Source of the DNA: Ursus arctos
Taxonomy: Eukaryota > Chordata > Mammalia > Carnivora > Ursidae
Assembly (NCBI RefSeq): GCF_023065955.2
Contig: NW_026623019.1
Coordinates: 17,054,350-17,118,349 of the forward strand
Length of the DNA stretch: 64,000 nt
Direction: 5' to 3'
The notes under the pieces were generated by a model, which saw only the letters and a list, made by a program, of their open reading frames with translations, did no database searches and had not been told where the DNA came from. The position numbers and the translations under genes were made by a program. Of this stretch, positions 1-11,495 are shown piece by piece. Positions within the stretch are counted from its first letter, which is position 1. Each line of letters begins with the position of its first letter.

Positions 1-1363
1 CTTCATTTGCATTTAGTTTTTTTTGTTTTGACATGGTTTGACTGTTCTATTTTCCTTGTGTGCATATTCTGTAGATATTTTATTATTGGTTATTATGGAG
101 ATTACATGTAGCATTGTAAAGTTGTGGCAATTTATTTAAAATTGACACCAACTGAACTTGAATTGCATACAAAAAATTACTTCTTTACTGCTCCACTTCC
201 CTTCATTTTATGTTACTATTGTCACACATCTTAAGGATTGTGTACCCATTTAACATAGATTTATAATTTTATGCATTTGTCTTTTAAATCCCATAGAAAA
301 TAAAAAGTAGAGTAAAAATAAAAAACTGTAATAAGTAATACTTGATTTACACTTTTCATGTAAATACCTTTATCTAAAGATAAATCTCAATAAACTGAGA
401 TCCTTATAATTTATTGTTAGCTGAAACTCTGAGCCGAGGATTCTAAGTAGAGATGTCTGTTGAACTTGACTGTACTGTTAAGATATGTGGTTCTAAATAG
501 TTTTAGACTGTAGCTAACCCTTTCATTTCTTTCCGCCATACTTTTTCTCTCCCTTGCGAACATTGAAATCTCAGCCAGACATCTATTTTATAATTTAACC
601 AAAGACCCATTTAATACTTCCCGAACAGCCCCAGGGGATTGGTACAACAAGAGAACGCTCATAAAGTCGTGCTCAAGGCTTTGGGTCTGAAGTATAGGGA
701 GAAGGATAGAGGTAAGCAGTAAATAGTCTGGCCTTTTCCCATATGCTGTAAGATGTGGCTGTTACTTAACTGCTCTTGTCACATGAAAGAGAGACCTACA
801 CCCTTCTCTGTTGCTTTTTAAAGTATAGTGACTCTGTCTACTAGCAAATGTAGCGTAGTGTACTAAATCTTGTTCTCCTAGACTACTTCTAGGAAATCAA
901 ACTGCACTCTGAGAGTCTTAAGGCAGAGGAATGTCAGAAATTTGGCTTGAGAAAGAAGGAAAGAAAGCCATTCTACACATTCTGCTGTTTTTTCATAATC
1001 CAGCACTAGGTGTAGTTTGATTTTAGAAACGCGGCTTAGGCTCTTTAGTTCTTACCCAGATGTCACACTGCCAATTTACTGTTGTTAAATGTTTCTTGTA
1101 AAGTTTGTCAGTATGTGGTAAAGAGCAAAGGTGTATGTGATTTCCTGTTGTAAACATGAGTATGAATTGATTCCTTTTTAGCTTATTTCTGTGTATGCTA
1201 GAATCTAGAAAGTCAGGGGGTACCAGAAAAAAGTTGATACTTTTCTGAAGGACCTTGCTTTGGATTGCTCTCTCAGTGTACAATTAGGAAGAATTTATGT
1301 CCTGTAATGCAGGGAATATGTATAATGTAGAAACAATTGAAATAACCGATTAAAATACTTAGG
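1..1363. other. Upstream VPS13A intron, unique-looking
   Basis: AT-rich intronic sequence. I see no exon with VPS13A-like coding, no SINE and no recognisable repeat here. Short ORFs on the minus strand lack codon structure. Confidence 0.5.

Positions 1364-1415
<52 letters not shown>
1364..1415. repeat. (TAGA)13 tetranucleotide microsatellite
   Basis: Fifty-two bases of uninterrupted TAGA, 13 copies. Pure tetranucleotide runs of this length are usually polymorphic. Confidence 0.97.
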
Positions 1416-1454
1416 GGAAGGGGATCAAGAGGTCAATCCAATATAGCAGTTGCA

Positions 1455-1680
1455 GATTTTTTCTGTAAAGGGCCAGATAGTAAACATTTTAGGCTTGAAT
1501 TCCGTATTGTTAGTCATAACTATTCAACTCTACTGTTTTAGGATGAACACAGCCATAAACAATACATATTGAATGGGCATAGGTGTGTTCCAATAATACT
1601 TAATTTATCAAAATAAGTAACAGGCTGAATTAGTCAATGACCATATTTTGCCAGTCTCTGAGTCAGCGCATTATAGTCAG
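1455..1680 (+). repeat. Ancient interspersed repeat fragment
   Basis: It contains 'tttttctgtaaagggccagatagtaaacattttaggctt' in pieces, then 'cagccataaacaatac' and 'gtgttccaataatactt'. This is a well-known mammalian interspersed repeat layout, but I cannot name the family with certainty. The sequence is strongly diverged. Confidence 0.55.
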
Positions 1681-2317
1681 ACATGACCAATAAAGGGGAA
1701 AAGATACCGGGAAAGCCATTTGAACTAGTATTCTAATGATACTAAAATTGCTATAGGTTAGGATCAGAGATGTACAGCTAATTATAATAAAAGGCAGAAA
1801 CTAAATGATTTAGAAAGATCAAATCTGAGAAGCATTTGATTTCAATTTAGTGAGCTGGAACAGTATAAAGTGAATATATCTTATGTAAAACTCTGGAACT
1901 GTCCAAGTATCAGGCAGCATCCTTTGAAATTTGAGCTTAAAACTTTTAAGGCAAATAAAAGGAAGTGTTCTATTTGGTATGTAGTAATTTGATGCCCCCA
2001 TTTTCGGGTTGTACAATTGATATGTATAAAAAAAATTGAAAAGTTTAGATACATTGAGATAGATTCATAATATGTACCTAAGTTAAACTAGTATATATGG
2101 AACTAATTACATATATTTAGTCTATTGGAGGTAAAAGAAGGTTGTAATTTTCTCAAGAAATGCAGATATATTTTTAGACTGATAACTTTAGTCATGTGTG
2201 GGAGTTGAAAAAGTTAAGTTTTAGGAAAAATATAGGGATAAAAATGGTGAGTAAAAATGTACTTGCATTTTGATCTCAGTTTCTTTTAGACTCTTATTTT
2301 TTTGAAGACTATTTAGA

Positions 2318-2504
2318 GGGGCGCCTGGGTGGCTCAGTCTTTGAAGCATCTGCCTTCGGCCCGGGACCCTGGGATCCAGCCCCATGTTGGGCTTCCTGCT
2401 CAGTGGGGAGCCTGCTTCTTCCTCTCCCTCTGCCTGCCATTCCCCCTGCTTGTGTTCGTGCTCTCTCTCTCTCTCTCTCTCTCTCAAATAAAATCTTTTT
2501 AAAA
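2318..2504 (+). mobile_element. SINEC (CAN-SINE)
   Basis: It opens with 'ggggcgcctgggtggctcag', passes a tRNA-Lys-like head and a (CT)n tract, and ends in an A-rich tail. The 13-bp target-site duplication aagactatttaga is exact at 2305-2317 and 2505-2517. Confidence 0.96.
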
Positions 2505-2529
2505 AAGACTATTTAGAACAGTTTTAGGG

Positions 2530-3745
2530 TCACAGGAAAAAGTTGAAGTATAGTTGACATGTAAGGTTACATTAGTTTCAGGTGTACACAGTGATTTGAC
2601 ACCTCTGTATGTTGTGCTGTGCTCACCACAGGTGTAGCCACTTTCTATCACAATACAAGGCTATTACAGTATCATTTGACTGTATTCTCTGTGCTGTACC
2701 TTTTTATCCCCATGACTTACTCATTCCATAACTGGAAGCTTTTACCTCCCACTACCCTTCACCCATTTTGCCCAACCCACTCCCCGAGCCCACTGGTAAC
2801 CATCACTTTATTCTCTGTGTTTGTGTGTCTCTTTGTTTTTGTTTTTTTGGATTCCATGTAGAAGTGAAATCATATGGTATTTATTTCAATTAGCATTGTA
2901 CCTTCTAGTCTTTACATATCACAAATGACAAGATTTCATTTTTTTTTATGGTGGAGTAATATTCCATTATATATGTGTACCACAATTTTTTAGCCATTTA
3001 TCTATTGATGGACACTTCAATGGTGTGTCCATCTGCTGGCTATTATAAATAATACTACAAACATAAGTATGCATGTATTTCTTCAAATTACTCTTCTCAT
3101 TTTCTTTGGGTTGATAACCACCAGTGAAATTATTGGATCATAGAGTATTTGTTTTTAATTTTTTGAGGAACCTCCATACTGTTTTCTGCAATGGCTGCAC
3201 AAATTTACATTCCTACCAATGGTACATGAGGATTCCTCTTTCTTGATATCCTCGGCAACAGTTGTTACTTGTCTTTTTTATTCTAGTCATTCTGACATGT
3301 TTCAGGTGATATCTCGTGGTTTTGATTTGCATTTCCCTGATGATGAATGATATTGAGCATGTTTTCATGTGTCTTTTAGCCATCTGTATGTCTTCATTGG
3401 AAAAACGTCTATTCAGGTCCTCTGCCCATTTTTTAATTGGATTGTTTGGTTTCTTTGGTGTCAAGTTGTAGAAATTCTTATATACTTTGGATATTAACCC
3501 TTTATCAGATATATTATTTGCAAGTATCTTCTCCCATTCAGTAGGTTGCCTCTTCATTTTGTTGATGGTTTCCTTTGCTGTACAAAAGCTTTTTATTTTG
3601 ATGTAGTCTCAGTAGTGTATTTTTGCTTTTGTTTCTTGTGCCTGAGGAGAGATACTTTGAAAACTGTTAAGGCTGATGTACAAGAGATTACTGTCTGTTT
3701 TCCTTTAGGATTTTTATGGTTTTAGGTCTCAAGGAGTTGAAACTT
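2530..3745 (-). mobile_element. LINE-1 fragment, 3' end of ORF2 and 3'UTR
   Basis: Read on the minus strand it carries the ORF2 tail landmarks seen in L1: 'atggcaggatttcatt'-type segment, 'tggtggagtaatattcc', and 'ttaaccctttatcagatat'. All are antisense on +. The ORF2 frame is broken by many stops, so it is a dead copy. Confidence 0.85.
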
Positions 3746-3759
3746 AGATCCGCACAAAA

Positions 3760-4370
3760 CCTGCATGCAGTTGTTTATAGCAGTTTTATTCACACTTTTA
3801 TATAAAGCTTATACACATAAATTTTATATTTCAATTTTATAGCCCAGGCTTGTAAGCAACCAAGATGTCATTCAATAGGTGATTGATAAACTATAGCATA
3901 TCAAACAATGAAATACTATTCACTGCTAAAAGGAAATGAGCTGACAAGTCATAAAAAGATGTGGAGAAACGTTAAATGCATATTACCAAGTGAAAGATGC
4001 CAATCTGAAAAGGCTACATATTGTATGATTTCAACTAGATGACTTCTGGAAAACACAAAACTGTGGGTACAGTTTAAAGATCAGTGCTTGCTAGGGCTTG
4101 AAGGTGGTAGGGGAGGGATGAATAATTAAAGCACAAGGGGTTTTTAGGGCAGTGAAAATACTCTATATGATATACTCTAAATGATAGGATGATTAATACA
4201 TATCGTTATGCACTTGACCAAACCCACAGAATGTACAACGCCAAGCGTGAACAGTAATGTAAACTGTGAACTTTGGTGATTATGATGTGTCAGTGTAGGT
4301 TCATCAGTTTCAACAAATGTACCATTCTGGTTGGGAATGTTTTTAATGAAGGAGAAAATGGATGGGTAAA
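3760..4370 (+). mobile_element. LINE-1 fragment, 3' end
   Basis: It contains 'tagccaagatgtcattcaataggtg', 'aatgaaatactattcactgctaaaa', and 'catattaccaagtgaaagatgccaatctgaaaaggctac' in parts. This is the 3' end of an older L1 in sense orientation. It ends in a short (AT)n at 4381-4396. Confidence 0.75.
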
Positions 4371-4399
4371 CGCAAGGGATATATATATATATATATAAA

Positions 4400-5280
4400 T
4401 CTATCTCCTTTCAGTTTTTCTGTGACCCTTACTTGTAGATAACATGAAACTATACATAGAAAACCCTAAAGACTCTACCAGAAATCTATTAGAATAAATG
4501 TATTCAATAAACTTGCAGATAAATAATTAATATACAGAAATCTATTTCATTTTGATACACTAATAACAGTGCAAAAAGAGAAATTAAGAAAAAAATCCCA
4601 TTAACAATTGCACCAAAAAGAATAACATACCTAAGAATAAACATAACCAAGGAAAGGAAAGACCTGTACTCTGAAAACTATAATCATTGGTGAAACAAAT
4701 TGAAGACACCAATAGATGGAAAGCTATATATGCTCATTTTTGGAAGAATTGATATCATTAAATGTCCATACAACTCAAAGCAATCTACAGATTAAATATG
4801 ATATTTTGATAAATATCAACAACATTGCTCACTGAACTAGAACAAATAATCCTAAAATCTATATTGAACCACAAAAGAGCCTGAATAGTCAAAGCAGTCT
4901 TGAAAAAAAAATTAAAGCTGGAGATACCACAATCTCAGATTTCAAGATATAATTCAAAGCTATAATAAAACAGTATGATGCACAAAAATAGATACATTGA
5001 TCAATGGAACAGAATAGAGTGCCCAGAGATAAACCCATACCTATATGGTCAATTGTAACAAAGGAGGCAAGAATATACAATGAAAAGAAGGCAGTCTTTT
5101 CAAAAAATGGTGCTAAGAAAATTGGACAGCTACATGCAAAAGAATGGAAATTGGACCACTTTCTTACAGCATACACAAAAATGAAGTCAAAGACCGAAGT
5201 ATGAGACCTAAAACCATAAAAAGCCTAAAAGAAAACATAGATAGTAATTTGAACATTAGCCTTAACAACATTTTTCTAGA
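4400..5280 (+). mobile_element. LINE-1 ORF2 fragment, sense
   Basis: Sense ORF2 landmarks: 'gaaaaccctaaagactctacc', 'aatcccattaacaattgcacc', 'agacctgtactctgaaaactat', then the 'aaaatggtgctaagaaaattggacagctacatgcaaaag' region in parts. Frames are disrupted. It abuts an antisense L1 at 5285. Confidence 0.85.
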
Positions 5281-5284
5281 TTAG

Positions 5285-6310
5285 TCTGTTCAGTTTTTTG
5301 AAGAGTATATCTTTGCTTCATTGTACTGCCTTTTCTCCTTTGTCAAAGATCAGTAGGCTGAATTTATGGAAGTCGGCTCCTGGGCTCTCTATTCTGACCA
5401 TTGATCTACTTGTCTGTTTGATTGCCAATACCAGTATCATGCTTACTGTAGCTATAATAGTAAGCCTTGAGGTCAGGGAGTGTCAAGTCTCCAACCTTGT
5501 TCTTCTCCTTCAATATTATCTCCAACCTTTTTCTTCTTCAATATTATGTTGGCTATTCTGGATCTTTTACCTCTCCATTTAAACTTTAGAGTCATTTTGT
5601 CAGTATTCATTAAGTAGTTGGCTGGGATTTTGACTTTAATTGCATTGAATCTGTGGATCATTTTAGGAAACACTGACATCTTGAGAATATTGAATTTTGT
5701 TATCCACAAATAAATATGGAGTATCTCTTCATTTATATTCATTTCTTCTTTGATTTCATTCATCAGAGAGTTTGGCAGTTTCCTCTATATAGATCTTGTA
5801 TATGTTTTGTGAGATTTATACCCAAGTATTAACATTTTTTGGGTGCTAATATAAATGGTGTTATTTTTAATTTTTAAATTCTACTTGTCCATTGTATGTA
5901 GAAAAGCAATTGACTGTTGCATACCAACCTTGTATTATGCACCTTAGTATAAGGGCTTATTAGTTCTTGGAGTCTTTTTTTTTTTTTTTTTAAGATGTTC
6001 TGTATAGATAGATGATCATGTCGTCTGTGAACAGAATCTGCATACCTTTTCCTTTCCTTGTCCTAATGCATTGGCAGGGACTTCTAGTACAGTGTTGAAA
6101 AGGAGTGATCAGAGCAACCTCTTTGCTTTGTACCTGAGTGGGAAAACTGAGTTTCTTATCATTAAATATGATGATAGCTGTAGGTTTTTTGATGATACTC
6201 TTTATCAAGTTGAAGAAGCTCTCCTTTATTCTAGTTCACTGAGAGTTTTTATCATGAATAGGTGTTGGATTTTGTCATGTAAAACATGTAAAGTTCATAT
6301 GATCATGTAA
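5285..6310 (-). mobile_element. LINE-1 ORF2 fragment, antisense
   Basis: Antisense ORF2 signature: 'gggctctctattctgacca', 'tactgtagctataatag', 'aattgcattgaatctgtgg', 'atcatgtcgtctgtgaacag'. It is interrupted by a poly-T run near 5980. Its content overlaps that of the neighbouring sense L1 (4400-5280), so these are two insertions rather than one inverted copy. Confidence 0.8.
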
Positions 6311-6359
6311 TTTTTCTTCAGTCACATCTGACTTAAACATGGTTTAGGTGTATTATCTC

Positions 6360-6535
6360 TTAGAGAAGTTATTTGAACTTGCTAAGCATTAGTTTCCTGT
6401 TAGGAACCGTGTACATATGGGAACTTATAAAAAACAGCAGAAATTGGTTGTCTACCGTATAGGTTGTGAGAACTTATGATAATGCATATCAGTGCTTTCC
6501 TTAATGTGTATCATGTAATAAACAGTAATTATTAA
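6360..6535 (+). repeat. MIR SINE remnant
   Basis: The order 'aagttatttgaacttgctaagc', 'ttagtttcct', 'ggttgtgagaactta', 'gataatgcat' follows the MIR consensus 3' half at high divergence. Confidence 0.5.
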
Positions 6536-6601
6536 TTTTCAGGTGTCTTTGGCAAATAGTAAAGGGATAATAAGCATAATAACATTAGAAAATAAATTTC
6601 T

Positions 6602-6798
6602 GGGGCGCCTGGGTGGCTCAGTCGGCTAAACTTCTACCTTCAGTTCAAGTCATGATCCCAGGATCCCTGGGATCAAGTGCGTGTCAGGCTCCCTGCTCAG
6701 CATTGAGTCTTCTCCCTCTACCCCTCCCCCTGCTCATGCTCGCTTGCTCTCTCTTGCTCTCTCAAAAATAAATAAATAAAATCTTAAAAAAAAAAAAA
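6602..6798 (+). mobile_element. SINEC (CAN-SINE)
   Basis: It opens with 'ggggcgcctgggtggctcag' and ends with (ATAA)n and poly-A. Flanks are A/T-rich, so I could not fix a target-site duplication. It lies 228 bp upstream of window exon 1. Confidence 0.93.
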
Positions 6799-7025
6799 TC
6801 TGAAAAATAATGAGGTTAGTTCACCTGATGAGGTGGGTTACTAAGGCCAAATAGAAATTTGAGTGGAGATTGTGGAATGTCTTATGGACTGTGTGGATAA
6901 TTTTTAGAGCTTAAAATTGCATTTTCTTATTTTTGGATATATTAAGGGGAACATTTGTGTTTTTAATTAGTACACTTAAATCAGAATGACGTTTGCTTTA
7001 TAATGATTCCTGTTTTTTGAAACAG

Positions 7026-7164
7026 ATTCAAGATTTTTGGAAAGTTACCACTGATTTCTTTACGAATCTCAGATAAAAAACTGCAAGGAATTTTGGAATT
7101 GATTGAAAGCATTCCGAAACCCACACCTGCAACTGAAACATATGCCCCTGTCAAACCATTTCAG
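7026..7164 (+). CDS. VPS13A: VPS13A window exon 1
   Basis: The exon sits between the acceptor 'ttttttgaaacag' and the donor 'gtaata'. The first base completes an Arg codon begun in an exon upstream of the window, then 46 codons follow (FKIFGKLPLISLRISDKKLQ and on to VKPFQ), ending in phase 0. This is beta-groove rod sequence just N-terminal to the FFAT linker. The run of Pro and Thr after LIESIPKP looks like the start of the flexible linker carrying the FFAT motif. More than 7 kb of intron lies upstream and 12.3 kb downstream, so it is an isolated exon. Confidence 0.95.
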
Positions 7165-7276
7165 GTAATATTTTTGCAAAATTGATAAAAGTACAAATTA
7201 AAGAAACTTGACAACTTAACCCACAATTTTGGGCAAAACAATTCATTTTCAAGAGACCTTTAAAAATTACATTTTA

Positions 7277-7410
7277 GGTGCGTCTGGGTGGCTTAATCTG
7301 TTAAGCATCTGACTCTGTCTCAGCTCAGGTCTTGATTGCAGGGTTGTGAGTTCAAGTCCCACAATGGGCTCCATGCTGGACATGGAGACTGCTTTAAAAA
7401 AAAAGAAAAG
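7277..7410 (+). mobile_element. SINEC, short old-type copy
   Basis: It starts 'ggtgcgtctgggtggctta', carries a tRNA-Lys-like head including 'gagttcaagtccca', and ends at 'gactgctttaaaaaaaaag' with no CT-rich region. It is 112 bp downstream of exon 1 and followed directly by a second SINEC. Confidence 0.88.
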
Positions 7411-7412
7411 TT

Positions 7413-7614
7413 GGGGCACCTGGGTGTCTCTGTTGGTTAAATGTCCAACTCGATTTTGGCTCAGGTCATGATTTCAGGGCTTTGAGATTGAGCCCTGCTT
7501 TGTACTCTGTGCTGGGCGTGGAGCCTGTTTAAGATTCTCTCTCTCTCCCTGCTGCTGCCCCATCCCCTGCCGTGTTACTCTCACTCTCTAAAAAAAATTT
7601 TTTTTTTTTTTTTT
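7413..7614 (+). mobile_element. SINEC, tandem neighbour of the previous copy
   Basis: It starts 'ggggcacctgggtgtctctg', has a CT-rich tract, and ends in a mixed A/T homopolymer. It sits two bases after the A-tail of the 7277 copy, which suggests insertion into that tail. Confidence 0.9.
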
Positions 7615-7639
7615 ACATTGTAAAAGAGAAAGTGTTGAA

Positions 7640-8510
7640 AGAGTAAAAGGTGCAAATAGTAAAGAAAGTTGTATGATAAGTCTGCCTTTCTTCACTTGTC
7701 TGGCTTGCAGTCACTGTCCTCAGTGGTAACACTGTCAACTGCCACTTCTCTTGTTTTCCAGAATGTTTATGGCATATACTATGGCATGCTCATGTGTGTA
7801 TATATATGTATGTACTCTTATGTTCTCAAAATTTACGTAAATTGTATAATTATACTTACTGTTCTGAATCTGTTTTCTTTGCACAGTTATCATATTTTAT
7901 ATACCTTAGAGATAGCTTCATATTAGCGCGTACAGATCTGTTTTACTTTTATAGAGCAATATAGTATTGAATTGTGCAAGCGTACCATCATTTGCCTAAT
8001 GTAATCCCCTATTGATGGACATTGATATTGATATGAGTGCTCATAGTTATAACCTACTGCTTTCAGCTTCCTTGTACTTATATTTGGGTATATTTTTATC
8101 CATTGGATAAATTCATACAAGTGGAATTGCTCAGTGAATTTTATATTTTCATGAACTTCGCCAAATTTTCTTTTTTAAATTGAGTACTAATTTATAGTCC
8201 CACCAGCAGTAAATGAATGTTTGTTTCTCTGTTCTCTTTAGTCTTAAGTATTAACAATTTAAGATTTATTCTATTAAATGAAAAAGTGTTACATTCTCGT
8301 TTTGATTTGCATTTACAGGTAACATAGACTTATGTTCTTAAGTTTATTGGGTGTTTGACTTTCTGTTTTTGAAAACTGCTATGTTTGTCTTGTGTTGTGG
8401 TTTTTCCAATTAAGGAAATTGTTGCTGTTTGTCCGTTAAAAACTTTTTTTCTTTTTTTCTTGGATTCATTTATTTTTGGGATACCAAAGCTTTTGCTTTT
8501 CACATATTCA
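7640..8510 (-). mobile_element. Old LINE-1/HAL1-like fragment, antisense
   Basis: Degenerate antisense L1 pattern: 'ccctattgatggacattgatat', 'tccattggataaattcatacaagtggaattgctcag' in parts, 'gattctcgttttgatttgcattt'-like. Divergence is high and subfamily uncertain. Confidence 0.6.
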
Positions 8511-8522
8511 AAGTTATTAAGG

Positions 8523-8695
8523 TGGAATGCCTGGCTCAGTCAGTTAAGCGTCTGCGGTTGGCTCAGGTCATGATCCCAGCGTCCTGGGTCAAGTCCTGAA
8601 TTGGGCTCCCTGCTCAGCTGGGAGCCTGCTTCTCCCTCTGTCTGCCTCTCACTTCCTCTTTCTGACAAATAAATAAATGAAATCTAGAAAAAAAG
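8523..8695 (+). mobile_element. SINEC with damaged 5' box
   Basis: The head reads 'tggaatgcctggctcagtc', missing several bases of the usual start. The target-site duplication gttattaagg is at 8513-8522 and 8696-8705, so the ends are certain. Confidence 0.92.
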
Positions 8696-8784
8696 GTTAT
8701 TAAGGTTTTCCTTCATGATTTCTCTGTTTTATTTTATGCACCTTATTTCTTACGAAGAAAATTTCAGAAAGAAAATATCCATTT

Positions 8785-8966
8785 GGGGCAGCTGGGTGGC
8801 TCAGTTGGTTAAGCATCTGCCTTCAGCTCAGGTCATGATATCAGAGTCCTGGGATTGAGTTCCTCATCAGGCTCCTTGCTCAGCGGGGAGTCTGCTTCTC
8901 CTTCTACCTCTGCCTCTTCCCACTCTCCCCACCTGTGCTCTCTCTCAAATAAAGAAAATCTTAAAA
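8785..8966 (+). mobile_element. SINEC (CAN-SINE)
   Basis: It starts 'ggggcagctgggtggctcag' and ends 'aaataaagaaaatctt'. The flanks share an imperfect 'aaatatccattt'/'aaaatccattc' duplication. Confidence 0.92.
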
Positions 8967-9159
8967 TCCATTCATGTTTTTCTCTTTTTAAAAATTTTCA
9001 TTTCTTTTCACATTTAACTTTTTTCTTTTGAAATAATTTCAAACTTACAGAAAAATTGTAAAAATAATATAAGGAACTTCATCAAACCCTGTGAGATGCT
9101 GACATGTTGTACCATAACCCTGAAAACAGAAGTGTTTTGTAATATTTTTTCATAATCTG

Positions 9160-9720
9160 TTGCTGAGCTTTTTGTTAACAGTTTCTTTTGAAGAGCAGAG
9201 GTTTTAAGTTTTGTTGAAATCCACTTTGTCAGTATTTTCTTTTATGGATGAAGCTTTTTATATCCCATCTCTGAACTCTTTGCCTAACACAAAATCAAGA
9301 AGATTTTTCTTGTGTTTTATTCTAGAAATTTTGTAGTTTTAGATTTTATATTCAGCTCCATGATCCATTTTATGTTAAGTTTTTAAGTGGTGCATGTGAT
9401 GAGTTACTCTGTACATTTGTATTTTTCGTTATTTCAGTTTCATTTGTTGAAAACTCTTTCTTTCTCGATTGAGTTGAGCCTGTTTTTTGGCTCTTTTCTA
9501 CTCCAGTGATACTGCTTTGATTTGTATCTATCCTTGCGCTAATACTATAATGTCTTATTTACTACATGGGTTCATGGTAAGTACTTTTTAATTAATTAAT
9601 TAATTAATTAATTTTTGTATCCCCTTCTTTAGATGTTAAGGAGAATTTTTCTGGGACCATCTTGTGAGTCTGGTTCTTCCATCAGTTTTATGCTATGTTG
9701 ACGGCACTTCTGAGTCCCTT
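9160..9720 (-). mobile_element. Old LINE-1 fragment, antisense
   Basis: Antisense ORF2 3' half: 'gatccattttatgttaag', 'tttcatttgttgaaaactctttctttct' in parts. A (TAAT)n run lies inside at about 9587-9612. Non-coding now. Confidence 0.6.
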
Positions 9721-10612
9721 CTGTCGTAATATATACTGTATTTTACACTTTTATTTATGTTTCCTTTTTAAATGCCTCTAAGTTTTAGAAAAAGTACTTG
9801 CGTAGGTTCATTCTTAGTTCATTCTTAGTTATCACTGAAGCTTAAAAGGACTCTTCTCTCTCCCATCCCCTGGACTTAATCTGTATATCGTAAGGCTGTC
9901 AAGCCTATGATCTACACTACATGTTCTTTTTAAAATCAAATGCCTGTATAAAAATAGGCTGAGAATAACTATGTAATAATTCTTATACTGAATTTCTGTT
10001 ATGTGTCAGGCCACACATTTGGCTAAGGATTACTGTATAAAGTCATCTGTTAATTATTTATATTCAACACCTAGCCCACCTCTAGATTTTGCATAGTTAC
10101 TATCTTTAATCCTTATCACAATCTAGCAAGTTAAGTATTAACAGTCATTTTGCCCAGGGAACAGACTCTTAGGTTAAATACTTTGCTAATAAGATCATAA
10201 AGCCTGGTAGCTTTTAGCTTGCAGAGCCAAATTTTGAATTCAGGTTTCTTTTTCCCTTTCTGTCTTTAAACAAATCTACAGCCCTACAGCTGACATTCTT
10301 TCTACTGTTTTCATGCTGCTTTCTATATAAATGACATCCTAATCTGCAGGGACTTTATTTTCCACTTTTTCCAAGTTTCCTAAGAAAGTTCAGTACCAGA
10401 GACTAGATCATTACTAAGAGTTTTAATTTAACCTGAAGGGGTTTCATAGGTCAGCTAAAGAAAAGTTTTTTAAACAAAGAATCACCCCTTCATGGATGCT
10501 TGTTTGGCTTGTCTCAGAAACAGAGTTTCAGTCACAAGTCTGAAAGATTTTAACACCTAAATATCTCTTGAAGCTGGATGTCCTTGTTCTCTTTGTACAA
10601 TAGATTTTTTCT
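9721..10612. other. Intronic, one probable MIR
   Basis: 10000-10260 resembles a MIR on the minus strand ('gttatgtgtcaggccacac' then 'ttaatccttatcacaat' and 'gaacagactcttaggttaaatac'). I see nothing else recognisable. Confidence 0.45.
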
Positions 10613-11495
10613 TCTTAATTTTTATTTCAGCTTTATAAAGGTTCAGTTGACACATAAAACTATAAAATATTAATGTGTACGTTGTGGTGGTTTAATATAT
10701 GTGTATGTTGTGAAAGGATTTCACCTGTCTAGTGAATTAACACATCCCTTACTTCACATACTGGTTTTTGGTGGGAACATTTTGTTCTGCTCTCTGAGCA
10801 GATTCCTGTTATTCAGTACAGTTTTGTTGACGTATAGTCACCATAGTTTACATTAGATCCTCAGCCTTACTCATCTCAAAGCTGGAAGTTTGTACCCTTT
10901 TACTTAATTGCTCCCTATTTCCTCCACCCTATAGCCCCTGGCAACCACGTCTACACTCTGTTGCTATGTTTGATCTTTTTGTTGTTAGAGTCTGCATATA
11001 AGTGATACTGCGCAGTATCTTTCTCAGTTCAGCTTATTCCACTTAGCATCCTTAGCATCATGCCCTCAAGTTCCATTCATGTTGTCACAAATGGCAGGAT
11101 TTCCTTCCTTCTCATGGTTGAGTAATTTATGTTATATATATAAAAATATATGTGTGTGTGTATATATAATATGTATATGCTTATGTATTGTTTATAAATG
11201 CCATGCTGTTATCCATTCATCTGTATGATGGACACTTAGATAGTTTCCCACATCTTGGCTATTACGCTGCAGTGAACATGGGAGTGCAGATTTCTCTTTG
11301 ATATCCTGTTTTCATTTTGCTTGGAAAAACCAGGAAAGTGAGATTGCTGGATTATGGTAGTTCCTAGTTTTAGTTTTCTGAGGAGCCTCCCCACTGTTTC
11401 CATGGTGGCTGCACCAATTTACATTCCCACCAACGCTGCACAGGAGTTCCTTTTTCTCCATATCCTCTCCAATACTTGTTACCTGTTGTCTTTTT

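Noticed and set aside
1364..1415. CRISPR-like or regulatory repeat
   Set aside because: Simple TAGA microsatellite without spacers.
3213..3557. 114-codon minus ORF with '[21 protein letters not shown]'-type text
   Set aside because: It is a fragment of decayed L1 ORF2 tail, not a host gene.
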